From Sulfobacillus sp. (GTDB lineage: Bacteria > Bacillota > Sulfobacillia > Sulfobacillales > Sulfobacillaceae): a DNA stretch of 40,429 nucleotides. Position numbers and translations under genes: made by a program. Every line of letters starts with the position of its first letter. Position 1 is the first letter of the stretch. The stretch is taken from contig DAHWKJ010000090.1 of assembly GCA_027343695.1 (NCBI GenBank), forward strand, positions 1 to 40,429, written 5' to 3'. Under the pieces are notes generated by a model. The model was not told where the DNA came from. It made no database searches and saw only the letters and a program-made list of their open reading frames with translations. Positions 1 through 7,897 of the stretch are shown piece after piece.

Positions 1-318
1 AGTCGGGCTAATAAATTGTTGGCCGAGCCGCTCCAAGGCAAGTAACAATCCCCGCCGACCTTCCTCGTTGGCGGCCGCAAGAAACATCACATCAGCCTCT
101 GTCATGTTGTAGTGTTCGGCAAGATACGCAAGGGCTGCGTCGTCCGGCACCAATCGTTCACTTGTCCATGCGCTCAATTGCGAATCAGTGGCCCCAGCTG
201 AGCGAAGCAAGAACCAAAAGATGTTGTGTCGGCCCTGATCGTCTGTGCCCGGGCCGTGGGAGAAGTGGCGAATGGCAATGACGGTCGATTGTAGGGCATT
301 CAATCCATTCTCATTCAT
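1..318 (-). CDS. hypothetical protein, C-terminus cut by window edge
   Basis: The frame is open from ATG at 318 to the window edge (106 codons seen). The start overlaps the stop of the upstream ribbon-helix-helix gene (ATGAATGA), so the two genes are translationally coupled. The visible protein is soluble and mildly acidic. It starts MNENGLNALQ and has a helical middle with the sequence LAEHYNMTEADVMFLAAANE, followed by a leucine-rich helix. I recognise no family. The coupling suggests it is the partner of the small DNA-binding protein, for example in a toxin-antitoxin or regulatory pair, but nothing in the visible residues proves this. Confidence 0.65.
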   Translation of the reverse strand, partial: MNENGLNALQSTVIAIRHFSHGPGTDDQGRHNIFWFLLRSAGATDSQLSAWTSERLVPDDAALAYLAEHYNMTEADVMFLAAANEEGRRGLLLALERLGQQFISPT

Positions 319-520
319 GAGTGCTCTCCTTCTGAGTCCACAAGTCCTCCAGTTTACCAAGGTTATTGTCCCATCGAGCATCAAGATACTCCCGAATGGC
401 TTGAGTCGCCACATTGAGCTTTTGTTCTCCCGTAAAAGTGCTGTAAACATGGAGCTTGAGCGCCAAGCTGTGTGGAAGCCTGACGGTAAGGCGGTCATTG
501 AAGACAGTTTTGTTGGCCAT
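311..520 (-). CDS. small ribbon-helix-helix-like DNA-binding protein
   Basis: 69 residues. Residues 7-50 (RLTVRLPHSLALKLHVYST, then a helix ending VATQAIREYLDARW) have the beta-strand/helix/helix spacing of Arc/MetJ or CopG-type regulators. Such proteins bind operator DNA as dimers and often autoregulate as antitoxins. An AAGGA motif lies about 10 nt before the ATG. A consensus-like promoter lies just upstream. The stop overlaps the start of the next gene. The family call rests on pattern only. Confidence 0.6.
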   Translation of the reverse strand: MANKTVFNDRLTVRLPHSLALKLHVYSTFTGEQKLNVATQAIREYLDARWDNNLGKLEDLWTQKESTHE

Positions 521-542
521 TTTCCATCCATCCTTTAGACCT

Positions 543-572
543 ATTATAAGACGGTAGGTGTCAAGGCATCAA
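543..572 (-). promoter_or_regulatory. sigma-A-type promoter for the RHH gene
   Basis: On the minus strand a -35 TTGATG (572-567), an 18-bp spacer and a perfect -10 TATAAT (548-543) lie about 23 nt before the start codon at 520. A repeated octamer AAGGCATC on the plus strand (563-570 and 579-586) overlaps the -35 and could be an operator. Confidence 0.6.
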
Positions 573-621
573 GATGATAAGGCATCCAAGTGTCTGAAAC
601 GAATGAGGAGGGGGTAGACGG

Positions 622-714
622 ATGACAAAGGGATTTTTGAAGTATCCAGGGGGGAAATCGAGATTAGCCGCGGTGATTGGGGTTCCTGTATCATTGGAAC
701 GAAAATGGCAATAA
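622..714 (+). pseudogene. N-terminal remnant of a Dam-type (D12) adenine methyltransferase
   Basis: A 30-codon frame with a strong ribosome binding site (GAGGAGGGGG at 606-615) begins MTKGFLKYPGGKSRLAAVI and stops at TAA 712. The motif FLKYPGGKSRL is the first, SAM-binding motif of D12-class adenine methylases (E. coli Dam has FLKWAGGK). Those enzymes are about 270 residues long, so only the extreme N-terminus survives. The tail after AAVI no longer resembles the family, so sequence was lost at about 676. A functional peptide is unlikely. The stretch from 715 to 907 holds nothing I can identify. Confidence 0.6.
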
Positions 715-907
715 GTCTTATATCCGTTGATACGCAATGATGTCGCCATTCGTGGGATTGGTCACAAGAGCCTTCATAAAGAAGTCACTGTGAGTCGCTC
801 AGGTAAATAATAGGGCCTGATGCGGCCGTTTCTCCGCCAAAACATTGCTTTCTGTATGGCTATTGCCATTTCCGGTCGTTTGCTACAGCAACCCCGTGTT
901 GTTCCGC

Positions 908-1291
908 ATGACAGAGCTCACATTCCGGGTGGATGATCTCGCGTCCCCAGAAGACCGCGAGAATGTCCGCGAGATGATTTACCAAACCATTCGACACGCC
1001 GCCCAAAAACCGGGCTGCTTCGAAATTAGCATCGATGGTCCGACGCCGGTCGGGGATCACTCGCTCTATGCGCTGGACGGGCGCACCCATGCAGATGGGG
1101 TGACACATCTCACGGAGAGCTATTACCCCGCTGACGTCAAGCGCGACCCAACGTGGATGTACACCGACATGAAACCGGGGTACGCACCAATTGAGCGGCA
1201 CTACACGTTCTACCCGCCCAAAGGCCCGGCGGGGTGGGTGTACAGCCGCTTAGAGGGGTCCGGCCAACAAAGCGCGTCTCAACCACGCTAG
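908..1291 (+). CDS. hypothetical protein, 127 aa
   Basis: The frame is open upstream to 845, but the protein-like sequence begins at ATG 908 (MTELTFRVDD). It is hydrophilic and acidic at first (LASPEDRENVREMIYQTI), then rich in aromatic residues (TLTESYYPADV-like, HYTFYPPKGPAGWVYSRL). It has no signal peptide or membrane segment. No clear ribosome binding site precedes 908, so the start is uncertain. Composition looks coding and far better than the overlapping minus-strand frame. I do not recognise the family. Confidence 0.45.
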   Translation: MTELTFRVDDLASPEDRENVREMIYQTIRHAAQKPGCFEISIDGPTPVGDHSLYALDGRTHADGVTHLTESYYPADVKRDPTWMYTDMKPGYAPIERHYTFYPPKGPAGWVYSRLEGSGQQSASQPR

Positions 1292-1573
1292 AAAAGGAAA
1301 ATAATGGAGATTCGTCTGGGGTTTTAGTGTTCTGGTGTCTAAGATATTCGCAAGGGAAGGGAAATCCCCGTAGATTTCTGGAATCGGAGCCCACCAAGCG
1401 TCTTTCAAACGAACGCTATCTCAAGAAAATCCTCGATATGTGGTATCGGCAAGTTCATATTAACCAAATAAAGGTATTTCAACCGGGGGAAATCTGCGTT
1501 TTGTTGGCGGGACCCCATATATGGCACAATACATTTGAGTCACTATGCCACACTCCCCCCAAAACCCAAGAGC

Positions 1574-1696
1574 CTAAACTACGAGCACTATTAAAGAAAT
1601 AACCATCGCAAGGACAAGACCAAAAATCACAACAAGTAATGCCACACTCAACGAAGCAACCCAAAGGAGCCCCCCGTAACAGAAGAAAACGAGCAA
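1574..1696 (-). CDS. possible 40-aa hydrophobic peptide downstream of rep
   Basis: A minus-strand frame from TTG 1696 to TAG 1574 encodes an almost wholly hydrophobic peptide beginning LLVFFCYGGLLW and ending LAMVISLIVLVV, enough for one or two membrane segments. The frame lies 77 nt past the rep stop, just after a hairpin (1704-1734). GAGG lies only 2 nt before the TTG, so initiation is doubtful. Plasmids often carry such single-span peptides, but this is a weak call. The remainder of 1292-1772 contains nothing else I can support. Confidence 0.25.
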   Translation of the reverse strand: MLVFFCYGGLLWVASLSVALLVVIFGLVLAMVISLIVLVV

Positions 1697-1703
1697 TTCC
1701 TCA

Positions 1704-1734
1704 GGGCGCCCGGGTGAACCAGTCCCGGACGCCC
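1704..1734 (-). terminator. GC-rich hairpin after rep
   Basis: GGGCGcCCGGG (1704-1714) pairs with CCCGGaCGCCC (1724-1734) with one mismatch. On the minus strand a T-rich run (GTTTTCTTCT) follows only after about 12 nt, so it is an imperfect rho-independent terminator or a stable 3' end for the rep transcript. Confidence 0.35.
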
Positions 1735-1772
1735 GTTCCGGAGGTTATCACCACCATACAAGCGCACGGACT

Positions 1773-2327
1773 TCATACACCACGTCCGGAGTCTTGCTTC
1801 AACATGTATTGAACCGCTCCAACACTGACATTGAGGGTATCGGCTATCTGCCGTATGGATTCCCCCTGGGAACGCCTCTTTAGGGCCTCCGCCTGCCGTT
1901 CTGCGGCCTGTTTGAGGTAACTCCTGCGGTCCTGCTGTACTTGGCCAGTGTCCTGCTTTCGTTGCCGTTCCGCAATCCGATGCCGAGAACGCTTTTCCTC
2001 TGGACCAATCAGAGTACGCATCTCCCGTTGTTCGTCCGGTGTAATGTCCAACCACTCAAGGATCGTCTCGGTCCGAAAAATATAGCGGGGATCGATCGAT
2101 TGCCCCTGCCACGATATGGTGTGCCCTTGTGCGGCCTGTCGTGCCCGTTTGAAGATCGCTTGAAGACGCACCGAGGCCTCGCGTTGGTCCCAGCCACCCA
2201 CTTGCTTGGCCAACGCCCACGCTTCCCGCATCAGTACATCGGGCGGAGCGAGCCACGCCATCGCATTCACCGCAAGAAACAACCAATGGTCGCGATGGCC
2301 CGGAGGTAACTCTCCCCACCAACGCAA
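1773..2327 (-). CDS. replication protein, C-terminal part (frame-shifted from N-terminal part)
   Basis: 184 residues from ATG 2327; the frame is open further upstream to about 2425. It starts MRWWGELPPGHRDHWLFLAV and ends with a resolvase-like helix-turn-helix (about residues 148-178, EALKRRSQGESIRQIADTLN then VSVGAVQYMLK). This architecture follows directly after the primase-like domain in Firmicute plasmid replication proteins. Reading the frame upstream of 2327 gives DDIYATLWEARLSDLQRLLD, which continues naturally from the 2351-3040 product. The two pieces are therefore one gene separated by a one-base frame change in a C-rich tract. The HTH probably contacts the origin or is used for autoregulation. 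Confidence 0.7.
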   Translation of the reverse strand: MRWWGELPPGHRDHWLFLAVNAMAWLAPPDVLMREAWALAKQVGGWDQREASVRLQAIFKRARQAAQGHTISWQGQSIDPRYIFRTETILEWLDITPDEQREMRTLIGPEEKRSRHRIAERQRKQDTGQVQQDRRSYLKQAAERQAEALKRRSQGESIRQIADTLNVSVGAVQYMLKQDSGRGV

Positions 2328-2350
2328 GTCCAGAAGCCGTTGGAGGTCGC

Positions 2351-3040
2351 TCAGACGCGCTTCCCAGAGAGTGGCGTAAATATCGTCTGGGGGTGTTTGT
2401 CGTGCTCTTGGGGGGTTTTTGCGCGTCTGAGGGCACGTTGGACTCGCAAGTCGGAGAGCGCTCCGCGGGTCAAGGGCAGCAATTCATCTGCGAGGGCATC
2501 GAAATCCCATGCATCCCCGGTCGGCGTCAGCGCCCGGACCAGCTGACCGCTTTTGGCGTGCTGGGTGCCCACGATCCGAAGGACCCGGGCCGCATCCAGT
2601 GCTCCGCGATCCGCCCCCAGCGGCTTAAACGCTCGATAGAGCCGTTGCTGGCACGCATTCCATCGAGGCAGTGCAGCCCGGGGAATAGGTTGGTGCGTCC
2701 AGACAAGGGCAAGGCCCCGACCTGTCGCCACCGTAAGCGTGGGCCGTGGGATACCCTCCTCTTCTAGGACATCTTTGGAGAGTTCCCACATGCTTTCCGG
2801 AGGCTTGTCCGCCCACTGGGCCACTGTGTGAAAGTCTACGTCCACCCACAGCGCATCGAGTTGCCACAAGTGGGCGATCTTTCGTGGGCCTTTGAAGCGG
2901 TTTTGGCTCAGATAGACTTCCGGAGCGCCGGCTAATTCGCGTACGGCCCAGGGCAGCTCCGTCACTTTGAGCCGCGTCTCGAGCCATCGCCCTTGATCGG
3001 GGTATGACAACGATTCCTTTCCGGCACTATCACTAGACAT
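2351..3040 (-). CDS. plasmid replication protein, N-terminal primase-polymerase-like part
   Basis: 229 residues. The core contains PEVYLSQNRF, then HLWQLDALWVDVDFHTVAQW with paired acidic residues (DVD, metal-binding in archaeo-eukaryotic-type primases), the sequence TVATGRGLALVWTHQPIP, and ALDAARVLRIVGTQHAKSG. I recognise this as the replication initiator/primase type of acidophilic and thermophilic Firmicute plasmids. Such proteins normally continue for about another 200 residues. Here the frame runs into a stop at 2351 after an off-family tail (TIFTPLSGKRV). The shift lies between about 2395 and 2425, where runs of five and six cytosines occur. It may be a real mutation, a sequencing error, or programmed shifting. 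Confidence 0.75.
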   Translation of the reverse strand: MSSDSAGKESLSYPDQGRWLETRLKVTELPWAVRELAGAPEVYLSQNRFKGPRKIAHLWQLDALWVDVDFHTVAQWADKPPESMWELSKDVLEEEGIPRPTLTVATGRGLALVWTHQPIPRAALPRWNACQQRLYRAFKPLGADRGALDAARVLRIVGTQHAKSGQLVRALTPTGDAWDFDALADELLPLTRGALSDLRVQRALRRAKTPQEHDKHPQTIFTPLSGKRV

Positions 3041-3060
3041 TTATTGGCACTTATCGGCAC
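3041..3060. repeat. tandem decamer pair next to rep start, possible iteron
   Basis: TTATTGGCAC is followed directly by TTATCGGCAC, 9 of 10 identical, and a third weaker version (TTTCCGGCAC) lies at 3018-3027. They sit immediately upstream of the rep start codon. Short hairpins follow (GACAG/CTGTC near 3065-3079, CTCGT/ACGAG near 3107-3124). Iteron or autoregulatory sites are typical here, but so few repeats do not prove an origin. Confidence 0.35.
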
Positions 3061-3276
3061 TCAAGACAGTGTTTCTGTCACAAACACGTCTCTGAGTCCG
3101 GGACCTCTCGTGTCAATAAACGAGAAGTGAAACCCTAATCAGACGGAAATTCGGAACGGCCGTAACGTCTGGGGCAAGTTTATTCCAATCGGCCAACATA
3201 TAAAGCGTAAACTTTACCAGAACCTGGCTTATGGCGGAAAATTAACGAATCGTTGCCATACCCCCAGATAACTCAG

Positions 3277-3960
3277 GTGCGCTTGTAAGGAACGCCGTTT
3301 GGCGTTGCGCCGGTTGGTCTGAAATCTGCCCGTAGCACGGCAGTGGGCTCGAGATGGGAATGGCCCATCCTCACCCGGCTTATCCGAACGGGAAACCCGA
3401 CGGGGAGTGTAGCATGCCGGGAAAGGCACTAGTCAGCCAACCATCCGGTTGCGACCGCGTGTCGAGAGGAAATGAATGGTAGGAGGATAAAGGCTGATCT
3501 GCCTGAACGACAACCCGAGGGACTTTATTATCGGCGACGGCGGAAGATGGTTATCCACACGCCGTATGGACGGGGGTGGCGTTGACAACCTGACGACGAC
3601 CACCATATCCCACGTCCGCCCAGCCGCCCTCAGCGGAAAATGGCTCACGTCCTATCCGACAACCGTCCGCGCTGGTTCAGACGAACCTAAACCGGGATGA
3701 CCTAAACCGGAGCGCCGGGTGGAACCCGGCTGGGAGCTCGGGCTCTGAAAATCCGGCAGGGCTCGTAGGAGTCCGCGCCGGGGGAAGCCCGTCACCTGGC
3801 GCAGGAGAGCAGTGTACTCTCAACGGTCCGAAAAGGAAGCATCCGAAGAACCGCCCAGGGTCACCGACGCCCTCAAAAGTTCTCGGTAGAGCATGCGGTT
3901 CGGGGGTGAGCATCTGGAAACCGGTCACCGCGAGGTGTCAAGGCGCTGGATGCTTAGCCT
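3277..3960 (+). ncRNA. probable group II intron RNA remnant without maturase ORF
   Basis: No plausible gene is seen between 3041 and 4086. The plus strand reads like domain I of a group II intron of the Lactococcus Ll.LtrB type. It has a 5' boundary GTGCG at 3277-3281. Then CAGCCAACC (3434-3442) is answered by AAAGGCTGAT and GAACGACAACCCG around 3488-3521. Next comes a stretch with TGAAAATCCGGCAGGG and CTCGTAGGAGTC near 3747-3773, and GGGGGAAGCCCGTCACCTGG near 3780-3799. No reverse transcriptase frame follows and I could not find a convincing domain V, so the 3' limit is approximate and the element is probably dead. Recognition is from memory of intron sequence, not a covariance search. Confidence 0.45.
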
Positions 3961-4086
3961 ACTAGATCCGAAAATGGGTACGAAACGGGAAAATCATGCC
4001 ACCTGTTGCAGATTATCGGCCATCGAGTTGCACGGCTGGGTTATGACAAGTTCGGACTTGACCCGTTTGTCGTCGAGATCCGCTGT

Positions 4087-4929
4087 CTACCAAAACGCTA
4101 AAGCTACTGCCGCACCCAACAATCCGAGACTCCAAAATGCAACCGGGACGATTGTCGCAATGCGTAAATCGGTATGTTTTGGTCCAGATTGTGCCATGTG
4201 GTGAGGGATCTGGCCCATACTCCCCTCTCTTTTGTTAGATCTCGTACCCGCGGATCCCGGCATGGGGTGTTCGGGACCGCTTGCGGTCGTCATGATACCG
4301 TGTTTGAGTTTAGCGGCTACTAGCCACCAGTTTAGAGGATAAGCTACGATGGCACCCGCAATGAGTGCCATCGACATCATGAACCAAAATATTGGCCGGC
4401 TAGGGATAGCAGCCAAGGGATCAAGACGCATCCACGGGACCATAACCGCGATCATGCCGGCCATAACGCCGTTCATCGAGAGCCATTCCGGTAAAAACAT
4501 TTGACGGACAGCTTTTAGATAGCTACCATCGGCCATGTCTTTCATAAATAAAGACTGGAAGATTAGCCAACCGACGAGAAATCCGGACACATATTCCACC
4601 GTTAAATTAAGCACCAGGGATGTACGGATCGCGGGAATGAAGTACAGGGCGACTGCAGCTCCGACAATCCCTACACTATCACCAGCGACACAATGAAACG
4701 TGGACCCGACGACTTGTTTCCATTGCAGGGCGATGTATTTGGCGTGGGTGCCGGGTAGCGGTTCGCGCACCGTAAGGACATAGGTTACGGCACCGACAGG
4801 CCCCATGGCCGCGGCAATTAAAAGAAACCCCACATGCATGGTGGTTTCGATAGGAGCATGCGGCCAGTCCAGTAGCAGAAAGGCTACGGACACGGCAGAC
4901 AGAATCCACCATAGTTCAGGGGCCGTCAT
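4087..4929 (-). CDS. DUF4396-type integral membrane protein
   Basis: 280 residues with about seven hydrophobic segments: residues 5-20, 33-52, 85-105, 108-125, 152-170, 180-205 and 260-280. The segment IAGAIVAYPLNWWLVAAKLKHG resembles the hallmark AYPxNWWL region of DUF4396. A His/Met-rich stretch follows (about 213-250, including SMGQIPHHMAQ), which could bind metal in the loop before the last helix. A strong AGAGGAGGTG site precedes ATG 4929. It lies downstream of the copper module but is separated by a hairpin and 338 bp. Its function is unknown; a metal- or redox-linked membrane role is an inference from the loop and context. Confidence 0.7.
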   Translation of the reverse strand: MTAPELWWILSAVSVAFLLLDWPHAPIETTMHVGFLLIAAAMGPVGAVTYVLTVREPLPGTHAKYIALQWKQVVGSTFHCVAGDSVGIVGAAVALYFIPAIRTSLVLNLTVEYVSGFLVGWLIFQSLFMKDMADGSYLKAVRQMFLPEWLSMNGVMAGMIAVMVPWMRLDPLAAIPSRPIFWFMMSMALIAGAIVAYPLNWWLVAAKLKHGIMTTASGPEHPMPGSAGTRSNKREGSMGQIPHHMAQSGPKHTDLRIATIVPVAFWSLGLLGAAVALAFW

Positions 4930-4960
4930 CGCAATTCACCTCCTCTTTCTCATTAAATGA

Positions 4961-4978
4961 CTTTATCGATGGATAAAG
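4961..4978. repeat. inverted repeat upstream of the DUF4396 gene
   Basis: CTTTATC (4961-4967) and GATAAAG (4972-4978) form a perfect 7-bp inverted repeat with a 4-bp spacer, about 32 bp before the start codon. It is a candidate operator. The rest of 4979-5188 shows nothing I can name. Confidence 0.35.
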
Positions 4979-5185
4979 CGATGGCGTGCTTAGTGTGCCT
5001 GGTCTCACGCTGGGTATGCACATGTCTAGATGCCTGCGGCGACGTGGCGGACGACCGCGTTGGATCAGGTTAAACAGTCCAGCAATTGAGTGCGATCTTG
5101 GTTTTCGAAGGGCCCGTACCATGCGGGGATTGAAGCCGTGAGCCCGTTCATAGCTCTCCAGCGGATCTGCCAGTACGCACACAGG

Positions 5186-5211
5186 AAAGGGGCCGCACGT
5201 CCGTGCGCCCC
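5186..5211 (-). terminator. probable terminator of the csoR-copA-copZ operon
   Basis: On the minus strand, 57 nt after the copZ stop, GGGGCGCACG pairs with CGTGCGGCCCC across a 2-nt loop (one bulge) and is followed by TTT. The stem is strong but the T-tract is short. Confidence 0.5.
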
Positions 5212-5267
5212 TAGTCGAGTTGTTTTTAGATATGAACAGGTCTCCTTTGTGAGTGCAATGGGTAGAA

Positions 5268-5474
5268 TCAGGCTACTTCGTAGCCGGCCGCTTTGACGGC
5301 CTCTTTCAAATGATCGGCCGAGGTTTGCCCGGGATCAAAAGTGACTTGGGCACGCTCATCCGCCAGAGTGACCTTGGCTACCTTGACGCCCTCCACGTGT
5401 TTTAACGCTTGGGTTACACTGTTGACACAGTTGTCGCACGTCATGCCCTTCACGATGAATTCCGTTCGCTCCAT
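5268..5474 (-). CDS. copZ: copper chaperone CopZ
   Basis: 68 residues, one heavy-metal-associated domain of the usual CopZ length. GMTCDNC at residues 10-16 carries the two cysteines that bind Cu(I). TLADERAQVTFDP and AVKAAGYEV complete the ferredoxin-like fold. CopZ carries Cu(I) in the cytosol to the CopA ATPase and to the CsoR repressor. The start ATG 5474 has an AGGAGG site that overlaps the end of copA, so translation is likely coupled. It is the last gene of csoR-copA-copZ, with a hairpin after it. Confidence 0.93.
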   Translation of the reverse strand: MERTEFIVKGMTCDNCVNSVTQALKHVEGVKVAKVTLADERAQVTFDPGQTSADHLKEAVKAAGYEVA

Positions 5475-5475
5475 C

Positions 5476-7887
5476 TTATAACCTCCTGGTGGAATATTTT
5501 AAGAATAACGAGTTGGTGACCACCGTAACCGAACTGAACGCCATAGCAGCGCCAGCAATCATGGGTGACAAGACGCCAAATGCGGCGAGTGGAATCATCA
5601 ACACGTTATAAAACAGCGCCCAGAAGAGGTTCTGCCGAATCTTGCCGATAGTCTTTTTACCTACCGTCAAAGCTTGGAGAACCGCACCCACTTCTGAACG
5701 CATCAGCGTGACTTCTGCGGTTTCGGTGGCTACGTCGCTTCCGCTCGCGACGGCCATTCCGACATATGCCCGGGCCAAAGCCGGGGCGTCGTTAATGCCA
5801 TCCCCAATCATCGCCACATAGTGACCAGATTGCTCGGCTTCTTTGATAATGGCGGCCTTATCTTGGGGGGATAGTCCTGCCCGGACATCAGAAATTCCTG
5901 CGTCCTGGGCGATTCGTTCGGCGGTAGCCTTGCGGTCGCCAGTGAGCATCATGGTGCGAATACCGCGTTGCGATAGAGCCCGAATAGTGGACGCCGCATC
6001 CGGACGAAGGCGATCGGCAATGACCAAAGCCCCCAGCACAATCTCTTTTTCGGCCACCCATACGACCGTTCGGCCCCTTGCGGCATCGACCTCTAATTGT
6101 TCTACCATCGCGGTCTCGGCCGACACACCGTAGGCTTCAAGAAGCTTCAAATTACCCAGAAGCACGGTGTCACCGTCGAGAAAACCGACCATGCCCTGGC
6201 CCTCTTCGGTGTAGACATCCTCTACCGGAGACAAGTCCATCTGTGCCGCTGCGCGCATCACGGCTTGGGCCAGTGGATGGCTAGAGCTTTGCTCGAGAGC
6301 GGCGGCGATCCCAAGAATGCGCCCCTCTTTCGCATCACCCAGCGAGATGATGCGTTCAACCTCAGGGTGGCCTTCAGTAATGGTGCCGGTTTTATCGAGA
6401 GCGACTAAATCAACGCGGGCCACACGCTCCAAAGCTTCACCGTTACGGAACAGAACACCTAAGCGGGCACCGATCCCACTACCCACCATCACGGCTGTGG
6501 GTGTAGCCAACCCCAAAGAACACGGGCACGCGACCACGAGCACCGCGATAGCCCGAAGCAAGGCAACCCGGTAGTCTCCGGTCCAGATCCCCGTAGCAAA
6601 AAAGGTGACCAAGGCAATACCAATTACGATGGGAACAAACACGTTAGCCACCCGGTCGGCAAATTGTTGAATGGGCGCTTTAGCCGATTGGGCTTCTTCC
6701 ACTGCGTCCACAATATGAGCTAAAACGGTGTCACGGCCAACTCGGGTCGCCTCCATGCGAAAAGCCCGGTCGCCCCGATGGATAGTGCCGGCCGACACTT
6801 CGGAAGAGACCGCCTTACTTTGTAACGTCGGCTCTCCGGTCAGCATAGATTCGTCGACTAATCCAATTCCGCTGACGACTTTGCCGTCAACCGGGATGCG
6901 GTCCCCGGACCTCATCTCTAGGTGTTGTCCGACAGTTACCGATTCTGCGGAAACTTCAATCACTTGCCCAGAGGAGTCGACTAGTCGCGTCACTTTAGGA
7001 CGTAACGCGAGTAATTGCTGAATCGCCTCGGAGGTCTTACCCTTTGCGAGCGCTTCTAAGTATTTGCCAATCAAAATGAGGGTAATGACGGTGGCGGAGG
7101 TGTCAAAATAAAGTGGGGCATGGGCGAAAAGGCCATAAACCGATACCGACCAGGCGGCTAAAGTGCCGGTCGCGACCAAAACGTCCATATTGGCATTGCC
7201 GTGGCGTACATTGAGCCACGCGCGACGTGTGAAGGAATAGCCGGGACCCCACTGTACCACGGTTGCAGACACGAACTGCATCCACGGATTGTCAAACCAT
7301 GCCGGGCCGATACCGAGAAACATCTTTATCATGGCAGCCCATAAAGGCAGGGTGAAGAGTAGTGACACCCCTAGCCGAAATTGGGCGTCGTGGGCTTCTT
7401 TCATGCGTGCGTCAACGGGCATTCCCTCGTCCAACACCGTAGCGGTTAACCCTGCGCTACGTAATGCCGTAAGAATTTCAAGGTTCTCTTTATGGCCGCG
7501 AATTAGGTCGACGGTCACGGTGCCTTTGGCCGGGTTGCTGTGTACTCTAACCACCGAATCCATCGACTTTATAGCCTGTTCAGCGCGGGCTTGGACCGGA
7601 GCTTCTTCCAATCCCGGCACGGTGAAGACGTGACTTTCCACCCGGACTTGATAGCCCGCCTGAGTCACCGCGCGGACAAAGTCCGGTGTGCCTACAGTGG
7701 ATGGATCAAAGGTGACCCGGGCCTTCTCCAATGCTAAATTCACGTTGGCGGTTCCGACACCTGGCACCTTTTGAAGCGCCTTTTCGACGTGATGCACACA
7801 ACTGGCACACGTCATCCCGGAAATTTCCAGCTGCACTTCTTGAACGGCCTCGGGTGCGCGAGCGTTCGCTTGCATAGATTTCGCCAT
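5476..7887 (-). CDS. copA: Cu(I)-exporting P1B-type ATPase CopA
   Basis: 803 residues. The N-terminal metal-binding domain has GMTCASC at residues 24-30. A second HMA-like fold (about 85-152) has lost its CxxC. The transmembrane part carries the Cu(I)-binding CPC at 454-456. TGE at 350-352 belongs to the actuator domain. DKTGT has the phosphorylated Asp498. GDGINDAP near 710 is the hinge motif. It pumps Cu(I) out of the cytosol using ATP. The start ATG 7887 has a GGAGG site that overlaps the csoR stop. It is second in a three-gene copper operon and its regulation is expected through CsoR. The family usually has one or two functional HMA domains; the degenerate second one is ordinary variation. 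Confidence 0.95.
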   Translation of the reverse strand: MAKSMQANARAPEAVQEVQLEISGMTCASCVHHVEKALQKVPGVGTANVNLALEKARVTFDPSTVGTPDFVRAVTQAGYQVRVESHVFTVPGLEEAPVQARAEQAIKSMDSVVRVHSNPAKGTVTVDLIRGHKENLEILTALRSAGLTATVLDEGMPVDARMKEAHDAQFRLGVSLLFTLPLWAAMIKMFLGIGPAWFDNPWMQFVSATVVQWGPGYSFTRRAWLNVRHGNANMDVLVATGTLAAWSVSVYGLFAHAPLYFDTSATVITLILIGKYLEALAKGKTSEAIQQLLALRPKVTRLVDSSGQVIEVSAESVTVGQHLEMRSGDRIPVDGKVVSGIGLVDESMLTGEPTLQSKAVSSEVSAGTIHRGDRAFRMEATRVGRDTVLAHIVDAVEEAQSAKAPIQQFADRVANVFVPIVIGIALVTFFATGIWTGDYRVALLRAIAVLVVACPCSLGLATPTAVMVGSGIGARLGVLFRNGEALERVARVDLVALDKTGTITEGHPEVERIISLGDAKEGRILGIAAALEQSSSHPLAQAVMRAAAQMDLSPVEDVYTEEGQGMVGFLDGDTVLLGNLKLLEAYGVSAETAMVEQLEVDAARGRTVVWVAEKEIVLGALVIADRLRPDAASTIRALSQRGIRTMMLTGDRKATAERIAQDAGISDVRAGLSPQDKAAIIKEAEQSGHYVAMIGDGINDAPALARAYVGMAVASGSDVATETAEVTLMRSEVGAVLQALTVGKKTIGKIRQNLFWALFYNVLMIPLAAFGVLSPMIAGAAMAFSSVTVVTNSLFLKYSTRRL

Positions 7888-7897
7888 CGCTGTCCTC

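Noticed and set aside
1234-1602. 122-codon plus-strand frame overlapping the end of the 908 gene
   Set aside because: Poor start context and non-protein-like sequence; it looks like intergenic read-through.
3229-3928. Several frames of 66-83 codons on the minus strand
   Set aside because: Arg/Pro/Ser-rich composition caused by GC-rich structured RNA; the plus strand fits a group II intron better.
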